From Micromonospora cathayae (GTDB lineage Bacteria > Actinomycetota > Actinomycetes > Mycobacteriales > Micromonosporaceae): a stretch of DNA of 64,000 bases. The position numbers and the translations under genes are program-made. This document shows, piece after piece, positions 17,485 to 27,652 of the stretch; the first letter of the stretch is position 1; each line of letters starts with the position of its first letter. The stretch spans positions 3,286,001-3,350,000 of the forward strand of contig NZ_CP118615.1 in NCBI RefSeq assembly GCF_028993575.1, read 5' to 3'. Below the pieces are notes generated by a model that saw only the letters and a list, made by a program, of their open reading frames with translations, was not told where the DNA came from and did not search any database.

Positions 17485-18632
17485 CAGCGGTCGACCTCCT
17501 CGAACAGCTCGTCGAACAGCTCCCGCACCTCGTCGTCGGCGTGCCCCCGGCTGTCCAGGTAGTCGGCGAACAACTGGCCGGGGGAGCGGCCGGCCCGCTG
17601 GGCGGCCCGCGCGCCGCCGCCCGGGGCCGGCACCAGCTCCGGGTCGATCCGGATCTCCAGCGCCCCGGGGAGCAGCTCCTGGACCTCCTCCCGCAGCCCG
17701 GCCCGGGGCTGCTCCCGGACGAACACCCGCAGCCAGCCCTCCGGCGGCTCCAGCTCGGCCAACTGGGCCAGGGTGCCGCGTACCGTCCGCAGCGGCACCG
17801 CCCCGGGCAGCGGCACCTCGCGGACCTGCGCCGCCGTCCGGGCGGTCACCTCCACCACGGTCACCGAGCAGACGTTCTCCTGCTCGCCGAAGTCGATCGC
17901 GATCGGGGAGCCGCTGTACCGCACCGGGCAGGGGCCGTCCACCCGCTGCGCCCGGTGCAGGTGCCCCAGCGCCACGTAGTGCGCGGTGCCCGGGAAGACC
18001 GTCGCCGGGACCGCGTACCCCATGACGGTGTGCGCGTCCCGTTCGCCGCCGCCGGCCGCCGCCCCCACCACGGTCAGGTGCGCGGTGACCAGGTGCACCC
18101 GGTCCGGCTCGGTGAACCCCTCGGTCAGCCGGCCGATCACCCGGCCCAGGTGGTCGGCGTACGTCTGGGTGGCCTCGGCGGCGGTCAGCTCGTACATCTC
18201 CACCGCGCGGACCGCGTACCGCTGGGAGAGGAAGGGCAGCGCGGCGAGCTGCCAGCGCTCGCCGTCGCGGGTCGTCCCGTCCACGATCAGCTCGTCGGGG
18301 GACTCCCGGACGCTGCCGCGCAGGGTGATCCCGGCGGCCTCCGCCCACGGGCGCAGCGCGTCCAGGGCCGGCCCGTTGTCGTGGTTGCCGCCGATGGCGA
18401 CCACGTCCGCGCCGGTACGCCGCAGCGCGGTCAACGCCCGGGTGACCAGCCGGGTCGCCTCCGGGGTGGGCGCGCCGTTGTCGTACAGGTCACCGGCGAC
18501 GATGACCAGGTCGGGCCGTTCCCGGCGGGCGACCTCGATCACCTGGGCGAGGACCTGCTTGTGCTCCTCGGCCCGGGACCGTCCCTTGAGGACCTTGCCG
18601 ACGTGCCAGTCGGAGGTGTGCAGGATCTTCAC
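17484..18632 (-). CDS. sbcD: SbcD/Mre11-type exonuclease subunit
   Basis: 382 residues from GTG 18632, preceded by GAGGGGAAG. All five metallophosphoesterase motifs are present in order: TSDWHVG (D8, H10), VAGDLYD, IGGNHD, TAHLT and ALGHLHR. The capping domain and a C-terminal acidic helix (DDEVRELFDELFEEVD) that would dock on SbcC follow. It cuts DNA ends and hairpins with two manganese ions when bound to SbcC. It starts 15 bp after the herA stop and overlaps sbcC by one base. Confidence 0.95.
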   Translation of the reverse strand: MKILHTSDWHVGKVLKGRSRAEEHKQVLAQVIEVARRERPDLVIVAGDLYDNGAPTPEATRLVTRALTALRRTGADVVAIGGNHDNGPALDALRPWAEAAGITLRGSVRESPDELIVDGTTRDGERWQLAALPFLSQRYAVRAVEMYELTAAEATQTYADHLGRVIGRLTEGFTEPDRVHLVTAHLTVVGAAAGGGERDAHTVMGYAVPATVFPGTAHYVALGHLHRAQRVDGPCPVRYSGSPIAIDFGEQENVCSVTVVEVTARTAAQVREVPLPGAVPLRTVRGTLAQLAELEPPEGWLRVFVREQPRAGLREEVQELLPGALEIRIDPELVPAPGGGARAAQRAGRSPGQLFADYLDSRGHADDEVRELFDELFEEVDR

Positions 18633-18647
18633 CGGTGAGCTTCCCCT

Positions 18648-20414
<1,767 letters not shown>

Positions 20415-20632
20415 GGTCGGACTCCGCTGCTCAGTCGCTCGTCTCGCTCAGGGCACACGTGCTGCATCCTGCCCCAGCGGTACGACAGGTTGCCAGGCGA
20501 CGCGGCCGGGAGCACCCCACGGTCACCCACCGTCACTGATCGTTGGCGAATCGTCAGGTTCTGGGGCGATCCGCCCCGCAGGTCGGGGCCGGCGCGGGAT
20601 CCTGTGAGCAGCCACGACGGCGAGGGGGAGCG

Positions 20633-22264
20633 GTGGGGTCGACACGGAGCCGGACCGGCTGGCTGCTCGTGCTGACCACGGTGCCACCGCTGGTCGAGAC
20701 CGTGATCTTCTCCGCGTTCGGCTACCGCGCCGCCCAGGCGCTCGCCCCGCAGTTGACCGCCGTCTGGCCCTACGACTCGTACCACGACATGCGCTGGCTG
20801 TTCGTCTACCACAACTCCTGGGCCGTGTTCGTGGTCGGTCTGGTCGCCCTGGTGGGCCTGCGCGGGCTCTTCTCCGGCCTGGTGACCTGGCTGGCCTGGC
20901 CGACCGGGCGGCCCCGGCCCACGTTCCGCTGGCTGCTGGTCCGCAACCTGCGGGTCGCCGCCCTCGCCGCGCTGGTGGTCAGCCCCTGGGCGATCCTGTC
21001 GGTGTTCGCCGCGGTGGTGTCGCTGTCCTGGTTCCTGGCCGCCTCGCTGGTCCCGATGCTGGTCATCGCGCCGTTCCTGCAACGGGCCGGGGTGACCGAG
21101 CACTGGTGGCGGGGGTTGCCCAGCATCGAGCAGGTCGGCTGGACCCTGCTGAACGTCGCCGCCCTCACCGTGGTCGGCGCGGCCCTCTGGTCGGTCGGCC
21201 GCTGGTGGGACCCGCTCGTGGTGATCCCCGGCGGCATCGTCAACGGGCTGCTCTGGCGGCAGACCATCCGGGCGGCCGTGCTGCCCACCCGGGTGCGCTG
21301 GGCGCGGGTGCCGGTGGCGCCGCTGGTGGCCGCCGTGCTCGTGGTCGCCGCGGCCGGCGGGTACGTCCGGGTCACCACCAACACACCCGGGCCGGGCGGT
21401 TGGCGGCCCCCGCTGATCACCCGGCCGCTGCCGGCCACCGTCGACCGGGCGGTCATCGTGCTGGCCGGGTACGGGACCGCGTACGACGGGCAGCCGGCCG
21501 TGGACCCGGCGGTGGTCCGGTTCTCCTACCGTGGCCTGGACGGCCAGGGCCGGCCACTGCCGTACGCCCCGGAGGACACCCACCGGTCGCTGGAGTCCAG
21601 CACCGCGCTGCTCGCCGCCCAGGTGGACGTGCTGCACCGGCGGACCGGCCGGCCGGTGGCGCTGGTCGGGGAGAGCGAGGGCGCGATGGTCGCCCGCACG
21701 TACGTGGAGCGACGACCGGGGTCGCCGGTCGACACGGTGCTGATGTTCAGCCCGCTGGTCCGTCCCGGCCGGGTCTACTACCCACCCCGGGACGAGCGGA
21801 CCGGGTGGGGGATCGCCGCCGGCTGGGCGCTGCGGATCCTGCTCGGGCTGGGCAACCTGATCAGCCCCGGCGAGGACGTCAACGCCGACCAGCCGTTCCT
21901 CCGGTCGCTGCTGGACGACGCGCCGTTCTACCGGTCCCGTACCCTCTGCCCGGTCCCCGGGGTCCGGATGCTCGCGTTCGTGCCCACGGTGGCCGCGACC
22001 GAGGCCCCGCCCCGCGACGTCGCGGGCATCCCGGTCTTCGAGATCCCCGCCCTGCACGGTGGCCTGCTCGGCCGGGCCGTGGTCCAGGACGAGGTGGTCC
22101 GGTTCCTGGGTGGCGCACCGGTCAGCGGCGGACGGCGCGAGTACGACCTCTTCCAACGCCTCAGCGGCGCCTGGCAGGCACCCTCGCTGGTCATCTCGAT
22201 CAATCCGGCCTGGCGGGTGGCACCGTCGTTCGACCCGTCGTTCACCCCGCGCCGGGCGTGCTGA
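20633..22264 (+). CDS. Membrane protein with C-terminal alpha/beta hydrolase domain (paralogue A)
   Basis: 543 residues from GTG 20633, just after GAGGGGGAG. About six transmembrane helices fill residues 10-240 (for example LLVLTTVPPLVETVIFSAF, AALVVSPWAILSVFAAVVSL). Two membrane-proximal motifs, PYDSYHDMRWLFVYHNSW and FLQRAGVTEHWWRGLPS, are kept in the second copy. The C-terminal half, outside the membrane or in the cytoplasm, looks like a hydrolase: AVIVLAGYGTAYDGQ, RFSYRGLDGQGR and the nucleophile elbow VGESEGAMVA, plus a late DxxxHGG-like histidine. Substrate unknown. The C-terminus overlaps the convergent 22242 gene by 23 bp. Confidence 0.8.
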   Translation: MGSTRSRTGWLLVLTTVPPLVETVIFSAFGYRAAQALAPQLTAVWPYDSYHDMRWLFVYHNSWAVFVVGLVALVGLRGLFSGLVTWLAWPTGRPRPTFRWLLVRNLRVAALAALVVSPWAILSVFAAVVSLSWFLAASLVPMLVIAPFLQRAGVTEHWWRGLPSIEQVGWTLLNVAALTVVGAALWSVGRWWDPLVVIPGGIVNGLLWRQTIRAAVLPTRVRWARVPVAPLVAAVLVVAAAGGYVRVTTNTPGPGGWRPPLITRPLPATVDRAVIVLAGYGTAYDGQPAVDPAVVRFSYRGLDGQGRPLPYAPEDTHRSLESSTALLAAQVDVLHRRTGRPVALVGESEGAMVARTYVERRPGSPVDTVLMFSPLVRPGRVYYPPRDERTGWGIAAGWALRILLGLGNLISPGEDVNADQPFLRSLLDDAPFYRSRTLCPVPGVRMLAFVPTVAATEAPPRDVAGIPVFEIPALHGGLLGRAVVQDEVVRFLGGAPVSGGRREYDLFQRLSGAWQAPSLVISINPAWRVAPSFDPSFTPRRAC

Positions 22265-22670
22265 CCGGGCCGTCCGTCGCCACCGGCCGGGACCGCAGCA
22301 CCAGCCGGGCGGCGGCCAGGTACAGCCCGAGCACCAGGGCGGCCCGCAGCGGGTGGTACGGCAGGAACAGCAGGTTGACCGCGCCGGCGGCCACCGCCGC
22401 CACCACCCCGACCCACCACGCCCACCGGCGGCCGGTGAGCACGACCAGCGCCGCGACCAGGGCCAGGCTGCCGGTGCCGACGTGCAGCCAGAGCCAGCCG
22501 GTGACGTCCAGCCGGACCAGCCCCTCGTCGGTGACGACCAGGTACGGGTCGATGTCCAGTTCGCTGACCCCGGCCAGGATGTCGACCAGGCCGGCGGACC
22601 CCAGCAGCGCCGCGGCGAGGCGGACCGCTCCCGCCGACGCGACGGTCGGGACGTGTCCCGCACCGGTCAT
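22242..22670 (-). CDS. Four-helix membrane protein, DUF7144-like
   Basis: 142 residues from ATG 22670. Four hydrophobic helices are visible: VRLAAALLGSAGLVDILAGV, LWLHVGTGSLALVAALVVL, WAWWVGVVAAVAAGAVNLLF and LRAALVLGLYLAAARLVL. The loop after helix 1 reads ELDIDPYLVVTDEGLVRLDV, which resembles the YLVVNxxGL motif of small actinobacterial membrane proteins classed with DUF7144. Function unknown. It sits between the two hydrolase paralogues in the opposite orientation. Confidence 0.75.
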   Translation of the reverse strand: MTGAGHVPTVASAGAVRLAAALLGSAGLVDILAGVSELDIDPYLVVTDEGLVRLDVTGWLWLHVGTGSLALVAALVVLTGRRWAWWVGVVAAVAAGAVNLLFLPYHPLRAALVLGLYLAAARLVLRSRPVATDGPVSTPGAG

Positions 22671-22839
22671 CGGTCTCACCCCGCCGTCCTCGAGCCCCGT
22701 CCCCAGGCTAGTGCCCGAACTGGGAACTTTCCGGCGGTTGCCGCCGGCCCGGAACCCGCCGAACACCCCCGTTTCCGGCTCGCCGACGGCCCGGACGCGG
22801 CATCCTCGCGGAAGGAGCGCGGGACGGGGGGTTGGACGG

Positions 22840-24483
22840 ATGGGGCGACCGGGCCGCCGGACCACGGCTCTGCTCGTGCTGGCCGCGTTGCCCCCGACGA
22901 TCGAGGCGGCGCTGCTGGTCGGGCTGCGGCTGCCCGCCGCCGAAGGGCTGGCCCCGCAGGCCAGCGCGGTCTTCCCGTACGACTCCTACCACGACCTGCG
23001 TTGGCTGCTGGTCTACCACAACTCCTGGTTCGGGTTCGGGTCCGAGTTCGTGCTGGCGCTCCTGTTCCGGGCCGTCCTCACCACCGCGCTGATCGGGCTG
23101 GCCTGGCCGCCGGACACCCGGCCCCGCCCGTCGTGGCGGTGGCTGTTCGGCCGCAGCCTCCAGATCGCCGTGCTGGCCGCGCTGATCATCTCGCCCTGGG
23201 CGGCACTGTCGGTGGCCGCCGCTGGGGTGGCCCTGTCCTGGTACCTGCTGGCCTCGCTGGTGCCGCTGCTGCTGCTCGCCCCGTTCCTGCAACGGGCCGG
23301 CGTGGTACGCGACTGGTGGCGGGGACTCCCGTCGTGGGAGCTGACCGGCTGGACCACGCTCAACTTCGCGACGCTCACCCTGATCGGGGCCGTCACCTCC
23401 AGCGTCCTCAACTGGTGGACGGTGCCGATGGCCACCGTGGCCGGGCTGGTGAACGGACTGCTGTGGCAGCGGACGGTGCGGGCGGCGCTCCGGCCGGTCC
23501 GGATCCGCTGGCGTCGGGTACCGGTCGCGCTGATCGCGGTCCTGCTCGCGCTGGCCAGTCCACTGGTCGCCGAGAGCGTCATCGGTATCGCCGCCGGCGG
23601 GCAGCGGCAGTGGCGGCCCCCGGTGCTCCGGGAGGACCTGCCCGGCACGGTCGACCACGCGGTGATCGTGCTGGGCGGGTACGCGTCCCGCTACGACGGG
23701 CAGCCGGCCGGCGACCCGCTGGTCGAACGCTTCTCGTACCGGGGTCTCGACGGCCGGGGCCGCCCCCGGCCGTACCCGCCGGAGGCCACCCAGCAGTCCC
23801 TGACCGACAGCGCGCGCTTGCTCTCCGCGCAGGTCGACGCGGTGCACCGGCGGACACGCCTACCGGTCGCGCTGGTCGGGCAGAGCGAGGGCGCGATGGT
23901 GGCCCGTACCTTCCTGGAACTGCGGCCCCGGTCACCGGTGGACACCGTGCTGCTGTTCAGCCCGCTGGTCCGCGCCGGCCGTACCTACTACCCGCCGCCT
24001 GAGGAGAAGCAGGGCTGGGGGCTGGCGGCCGGCTGGGGGCTGCGCGGGATCTTCGCCGTGACGAACCTGACCCAGAAGGAGAAGGACCATCCGGACGTCC
24101 CGTTCGTCAGGTCGATCCTCGACGGCGCGCCGTTCTACCGCTCCCAGACGCTCTGCCCGGTGCCCGGCGTACTGATGGTGGCGTTCCTGCCGACGGTCAG
24201 CGCGGCCGAGGCCCCGCCGGGGGAGTACGCGAAGATCCCGGTCTACCAGGCGCCCGCCTTCCACGGCGGGTTGATCGGTCGGAGCGCCGCCCAGCGCCGC
24301 CTGGTGAAGGTCCTGGAGGGGGCGGTGAACGACGAGCGGCGCCGGGAGTACGCCCCGCTCCAGCGGTTCGCCGCGGCCTGGCAGGCGCCACCGCTGGCGC
24401 TGTCGGTCAACCCGGTGTGGCGGGCCGGGAGCGAGCGGGTGGTCGACCCGGCCCGCACCGGCCGGGTCTGCCGCACCCGGTGA
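22840..24483 (+). CDS. Membrane protein with C-terminal alpha/beta hydrolase domain (paralogue B)
   Basis: 547 residues from ATG 22840. Same architecture as the 20633 gene along the whole length: N-terminal helices, PYDSYHDLRWLLVYHNSW, FLQRAGVVRDWWRGLPS, then AVIVLGGYASRYDGQPAGDP, FSYRGLDGRGRPRPYPPEAT, nucleophile elbow VGQSEGAMVA, DTVLLFSPLVRAGRTYYPPP and the late FHGGLIGRS. The two copies arose by tandem duplication, with the 22242 gene between them. The loops after the nucleophile differ most. Enzymatic role unknown; a lipid or cell-envelope ester is a reasonable guess for a membrane-tethered hydrolase. Confidence 0.8.
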   Translation: MGRPGRRTTALLVLAALPPTIEAALLVGLRLPAAEGLAPQASAVFPYDSYHDLRWLLVYHNSWFGFGSEFVLALLFRAVLTTALIGLAWPPDTRPRPSWRWLFGRSLQIAVLAALIISPWAALSVAAAGVALSWYLLASLVPLLLLAPFLQRAGVVRDWWRGLPSWELTGWTTLNFATLTLIGAVTSSVLNWWTVPMATVAGLVNGLLWQRTVRAALRPVRIRWRRVPVALIAVLLALASPLVAESVIGIAAGGQRQWRPPVLREDLPGTVDHAVIVLGGYASRYDGQPAGDPLVERFSYRGLDGRGRPRPYPPEATQQSLTDSARLLSAQVDAVHRRTRLPVALVGQSEGAMVARTFLELRPRSPVDTVLLFSPLVRAGRTYYPPPEEKQGWGLAAGWGLRGIFAVTNLTQKEKDHPDVPFVRSILDGAPFYRSQTLCPVPGVLMVAFLPTVSAAEAPPGEYAKIPVYQAPAFHGGLIGRSAAQRRLVKVLEGAVNDERRREYAPLQRFAAAWQAPPLALSVNPVWRAGSERVVDPARTGRVCRTR

Positions 24484-24546
24484 CGGCTCCCGCCACCCGG
24501 CTCCCAGTTTCCGTCGCCCGGTCCGGCCGGGTGTGCCGCCGGCCGG

Positions 24547-25293
24547 TCAGTCCCGGGCGTGCCGCAGCATCAGGACGCCGTCGGCGGCGGTGAGCACGTG
24601 GCGCAGTGGCAGGTCCCGGGGCGGGCCGACCGGTCCCGCCGTGATCCGGTCCGCGCCGGGGCCGGCCAGCAACGGTGCGACGGTGAGGCAGACCTCGTCC
24701 ACCAGACCGGCGGTGGTGAGCGCGCCGAAGAGCCGGGGACCGCCCTCGCAGAGCAGTTGCCCGAGACCGCGTCGACGCAGCTCGGCCAGGCCGGCGGCCA
24801 GGTCGACCCGGTCGTCGCCGCAGCGGACCAGGTCGGCGACCTCGGCCAGCCCGGCCGGCGCGGTGGCGTCGGCCCGGGTCAGCACCACCGGCCGGACCGG
24901 CGCGTCGGCGAAGGCGGCCTGCGCCGGGTCGAGCCGCAGCGAGCCGGAGACCACGACCAGGGTCGGGTACTCGGCGAGCCCGTGTTCCCGCCGCCAGGCC
25001 CGGCGGGCCGGGTCGAGGCGTACCGCCCGGTAGCCCTCGTGCCGCAGCGTGCCGGCGGCGACCACCAGCGCGTCGCAGAGCATCCGGAGCACGCCGAAGA
25101 CCCGCTTGTCCGGCTCACCGGAGAGCCCGGCGGAGTAGCCGTCCACGGTGACCGCGCCGTCGATGCTGGTCACGAAGTTGACTCGGAGCCGGGGACGGTC
25201 GTGGCGGCGGTAGAGCGCGGTGAGCGCGGCATCGTCCAGCGGACCGCTGGTCGGCCCGGGCCAGGCGCGGTGGATCGGGATCCGGACGCTCAT
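24547..25293 (-). CDS. RibD C-terminal (dihydrofolate-reductase-like) pyrimidine reductase family protein
   Basis: 248 residues from ATG 25293, overlapping the stop of the upstream Cys-rich gene as ATGA. The fold is the NADPH-dependent reductase half of RibD: RPRLRVNFVTSIDGAVTVDGYSAGLSG, FGVLRMLCDALVVAAGTLRHEGY, TLVVVSGSLRLDP and LCEGGPRLFGALTTAGLVDE. RibD reduces a ribosylamino-pyrimidine in riboflavin synthesis; many stand-alone relatives in actinobacteria are not part of riboflavin operons and their substrates are unknown. No rib genes lie nearby, so a different reductase role is likely. Confidence 0.85.
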   Translation of the reverse strand: MSVRIPIHRAWPGPTSGPLDDAALTALYRRHDRPRLRVNFVTSIDGAVTVDGYSAGLSGEPDKRVFGVLRMLCDALVVAAGTLRHEGYRAVRLDPARRAWRREHGLAEYPTLVVVSGSLRLDPAQAAFADAPVRPVVLTRADATAPAGLAEVADLVRCGDDRVDLAAGLAELRRRGLGQLLCEGGPRLFGALTTAGLVDEVCLTVAPLLAGPGADRITAGPVGPPRDLPLRHVLTAADGVLMLRHARD

Positions 25294-25409
25294 TCGCTCG
25301 CCGGACCGGTGACCGGAGGGGTGGGTCCGGGGGTACGGTGCTGACAGTCGCACCAGTTCCGGCCCGGGCAGTCACCGTGCCGCTTCGCCCGACACGCTCG
25401 GCAGATCAT
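25290..25409 (-). CDS. 39-residue Cys-rich protein translationally coupled to the reductase
   Basis: ATG 25409 to TGA 25290, read directly: MICRACRAKRHGDCPGRNWC, then DCQHR and a Pro/Thr-rich tail. Cysteines at 3, 6, 14, 20 and 22 and histidines at 11 and 24 suggest one or two zinc or iron sites. The stop shares ATGA with the start of the reductase at 25293, which argues for real translation. Very similar short proteins starting MICRxCR occur in related actinobacteria as I recall, but no function is known. It is divergent from the 25444 gene, whose ATG is 35 bp away. Confidence 0.7.
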   Translation of the reverse strand: MICRACRAKRHGDCPGRNWCDCQHRTPGPTPPVTGPASE

Positions 25410-25443
25410 GGTGGCAGCCTATGCCGAGGGAGGATGGGACAGC

Positions 25444-25989
25444 ATGCCGCGTCAGATCTTCCAGTTGCAGGTCTCGCTGGCCGGGGTCCGCCCGCCGGTC
25501 CGGCGTCGGGTGCTCGTGCCCGGCGGGTACACCCTGGACCGGCTGCACCGGGTGGTGCAGTACGCGGTGGGCTGGCAGAACTGCCACCTGCACTCGTTCG
25601 AGATCGACGGGGTGCAGTACGGCGTCCCCGACCCGGTGGGCGAGTTGCCGCTGCGCGACGAGCTGGACACCCGGCTCGACGCCGTCGTGGGCAAGGGCAG
25701 CCGGTTCCGGTACACCTACGACTTCGGCGACTGGTGGGAGCACGATCTGGTGGTGGAGGACGTGCTGACCGCCGACCCGGACGAGCGCTATCCGGTCTGT
25801 CTGGACGGCGAGGGCGCCGGTCCGCCGGAGGACGTGGGCGGGCCACCGGGCTACCGGCTCCTGCTCGACGCGCTCGCCGACCCACTGCACCCGGAGCACG
25901 ACGCGATGCGGGACTGGCTGGGGCGGCCGCTCGACCCGACGGCCTTCGACCCCGGCCGCGTGTCCACCCTGCTGCGCCGGCTCTGCTGA
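25444..25989 (+). CDS. Plasmid pRiA4b ORF-3 family protein
   Basis: 181 residues from ATG 25444, with GGGAGGATGG upstream. Family hallmarks: QIFQLQVSLAGVRPPVRRRVLVP, TLDRLHRVVQYAVGWQNCHLHSF, the FRYTYDFGDWWEHDLVVEDV motif, YPVCLDGEGAGPPEDVGG and a C-terminal DWLG. This is the PF07929 fold, first named from a plasmid and from transposon passengers; the biochemical role is unknown. No transposase is nearby, so this is a chromosomal stand-alone member. Confidence 0.9.
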   Translation: MPRQIFQLQVSLAGVRPPVRRRVLVPGGYTLDRLHRVVQYAVGWQNCHLHSFEIDGVQYGVPDPVGELPLRDELDTRLDAVVGKGSRFRYTYDFGDWWEHDLVVEDVLTADPDERYPVCLDGEGAGPPEDVGGPPGYRLLLDALADPLHPEHDAMRDWLGRPLDPTAFDPGRVSTLLRRLC

Positions 25990-26001
25990 CCCGCTGACGT
26001 C

Positions 26002-26035
26002 CGGGCCCGTCTCCCCGGTAGGGGAGACGGGCCCG
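26002..26035 (+). terminator. Perfect 15-bp stem, 4-nt loop terminator
   Basis: CGGGCCCGTCTCCCC (26002-26016) pairs exactly with GGGGAGACGGGCCCG (26021-26035) around loop GGTA. It begins 12 bp after the stop of the pRiA4b ORF-3-like gene and isolates it from the cellobiose operon promoter. Confidence 0.9.
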
Positions 26036-26076
26036 CCGCATGCTCCCGGCGCGCCCGAAAAGGGGCAAGACGCCGG

Positions 26077-26096
26077 CCGCGAAAGCGCTCTCGCGG
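26077..26096. promoter_or_regulatory. 20-bp palindrome upstream of cebE
   Basis: CCGCGAAAGCGCTCTCGCGG is a near-perfect palindrome around AGCGCT, the core also present in CebR/LacI-family boxes, but its outer arms differ from the CebR box. It lies 9 bp upstream of the first CebR-like box. It could bind the same or a second LacI-type regulator. Confidence 0.5.
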
Positions 26097-26104
26097 TAAC
26101 GATA

Positions 26105-26118
26105 TGGGAACGCTCCCA
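26105..26118. promoter_or_regulatory. CebR-type operator O1
   Basis: TGGGAACGCTCCCA differs by one base from the CebR consensus TGGGAGCGCTCCCA known from Streptomyces cellobiose operons. It lies just upstream of a TTGACA -35 candidate at 26126-26131. Confidence 0.85.
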
Positions 26119-26125
26119 CGATCTA

Positions 26126-26170
26126 TTGACACGCCCGTTACCCGACGGCAATCTCATGGGAGCGCTCCCG
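26126..26170 (+). promoter_or_regulatory. cebE promoter with CebR-type operator O2
   Basis: A TTGACA -35 candidate is at 26126-26131; the -10 expected near 26149 (CAATCT) is weak. Operator O2, TGGGAGCGCTCCCG at 26157-26170, matches 13 of 14 consensus positions and would sit over the transcription start. O1 and O2 are 52 bp apart centre to centre, close to five helical turns, so looping or cooperative binding is possible. Expected effect: repression until cellobiose or cellotriose releases CebR. Confidence 0.75.
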
Positions 26171-26214
26171 GGCGCCCCCACCACAAAGCCTCACCACCGA
26201 AAGAGGGGTCAGCA

Positions 26215-27537
26215 ATGAGCCTCACACTCCGCCGTCGGCGGTTCGCGGCCATCGCGCTCGCGTCCGTCGCGGTGATCGCCACCGCCACCGCCTGCGGAGG
26301 CGGTGACGACTCGTCGGACAGCAGCGGCAGCGCCGACGATCCGATCACCCTCACCGTCGACGTCTTCGGCGACCAGGGCTTCGGCTACGACGCGCTGTAC
26401 AAGCAGTACGAGGCCGAGAACCCGAACGTCAAGATCCAGGAGCGCGGCAAGGGGCTCGGCCTGGGTGACTACAACACCCGACTGACCCAGCAGATCACCG
26501 CCGGCTCCGGCGCCGGTGACGTCGTCGCCCTCGAAGAGGGCACGATCGTGCAGTTCTACGCCCAGGCCGACAAGTTCGTGAACCTGGCCGACCACGGCGC
26601 GAACGACCTCAAGGCCAACTTCCTGCCGTGGAAGTGGGAGCAGGGCAGCACCCCCGACGGCAAGGTGCTCGGCCTCGGCACCGACGTCGGCTCGATGGCG
26701 CTGTGCTACCGCAAGGACCTCTTCCAGGCCGCCGGCCTGCCCGCCGACCGCGAGCAGGTCGGCCAGCTCTGGCCGACGTGGGACGCCTTCATCGAGGCCG
26801 GCAAGAAGTTCACCGCCGCCGACCCGAAGCACAAGTTCATCGACTCGGCGACCAACTTCTACAACGTGGTGCTGATGCAGATCGCCGGTGCCGGCACCGG
26901 CTACACGTACTACGACAAGAGCAACAAGCTCGTCATCAAGGACAACCCGGACGTCAAGGCGGCGTACGACCTCACCACCAAGCTGGTCGACGCCAAGCTG
27001 TCGAACAACCTCCAGGCGTTCTCGAACGAGTGGAACGCCGGTTTCAAGAACGGCACCTTCGCCACCATCGCCTGCCCGGCCTGGATGACCGGTGTCATCA
27101 AGGGCCAGGCCGGTGACGCGGCGGCCGGCAAGTGGGACGTCGCCAAGGCCCCCGGCGCCGGCGGCAACTGGGGCGGCTCGTTCCTCGCCGTGCCGAAGTC
27201 CAGCAAGCACGCCGCCGAGGCGGCCAAGCTGGTCAAGTTCCTGACCAGCGCCAAGGGCCAGGTCGAGGCGTTCAAGACGGTCGGCAACCTGCCGTCCTCC
27301 CCGCAGGCCCTGGCCGACCCGGCCGTGGCCGACTCGACCAACGAGTACTTCAGCGGCGCCCCGGTCGGCAAGATCTTCGCCGCCGGTGCCAGCGAGCTGA
27401 AGCCGGTCTACCTGGGCCCGAAGAACAACGCGGTCCGCACCGCCGTGGAGAACACCCTGCGCGCCGTCGAGCAGGGCAAGCCCGCTGGCGAGCAGTGGGA
27501 GGCAGCGCTGAAGAACGGCGAGGCCGCCGGCAAGTGA
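26215..27537 (+). CDS. cebE: Cellobiose/cello-oligosaccharide ABC transporter substrate-binding lipoprotein
   Basis: 440 residues from ATG 26215 (GAGGGG upstream). The signal peptide LRRRRFAAIALASVAVIATATAC ends at lipid-modified C27, then a Gly/Asp/Ser linker. The rest is a family-1 extracellular solute-binding fold: ITLTVDVFGDQGFGYDALY, QQITAGSGAGDVVALEEG, LGLGTDVGSMALCYRKDLF and NWGGSFLAVPKSS. First gene of cebEFG-bglC, under two CebR-type operators. It captures cellobiose or cellotriose outside the cell for CebFG. Confidence 0.92.
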   Translation: MSLTLRRRRFAAIALASVAVIATATACGGGDDSSDSSGSADDPITLTVDVFGDQGFGYDALYKQYEAENPNVKIQERGKGLGLGDYNTRLTQQITAGSGAGDVVALEEGTIVQFYAQADKFVNLADHGANDLKANFLPWKWEQGSTPDGKVLGLGTDVGSMALCYRKDLFQAAGLPADREQVGQLWPTWDAFIEAGKKFTAADPKHKFIDSATNFYNVVLMQIAGAGTGYTYYDKSNKLVIKDNPDVKAAYDLTTKLVDAKLSNNLQAFSNEWNAGFKNGTFATIACPAWMTGVIKGQAGDAAAGKWDVAKAPGAGGNWGGSFLAVPKSSKHAAEAAKLVKFLTSAKGQVEAFKTVGNLPSSPQALADPAVADSTNEYFSGAPVGKIFAAGASELKPVYLGPKNNAVRTAVENTLRAVEQGKPAGEQWEAALKNGEAAGK

Positions 27538-27652
27538 CCCTGGCCGAGCCACCCCGGGATGGCGTCGACCGCGGCAACGCGGCGGCGCCATCCCGGTGCC
27601 TCCCCGACGTCACCCGCGCCGGTGGCGTCGCCTGACGTGTGAAGGACCGCTG

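Noticed and set aside
25444..25989. Insertion-sequence remnant, because pRiA4b ORF-3 proteins can travel with transposons
   Set aside because: No transposase, terminal inverted repeats or target duplication were found around it.
26209..27591. A 460-codon open frame antisense to cebE
   Set aside because: cebE has a signal peptide, lipobox and family motifs; the antisense frame is a mirror of strong codon bias.
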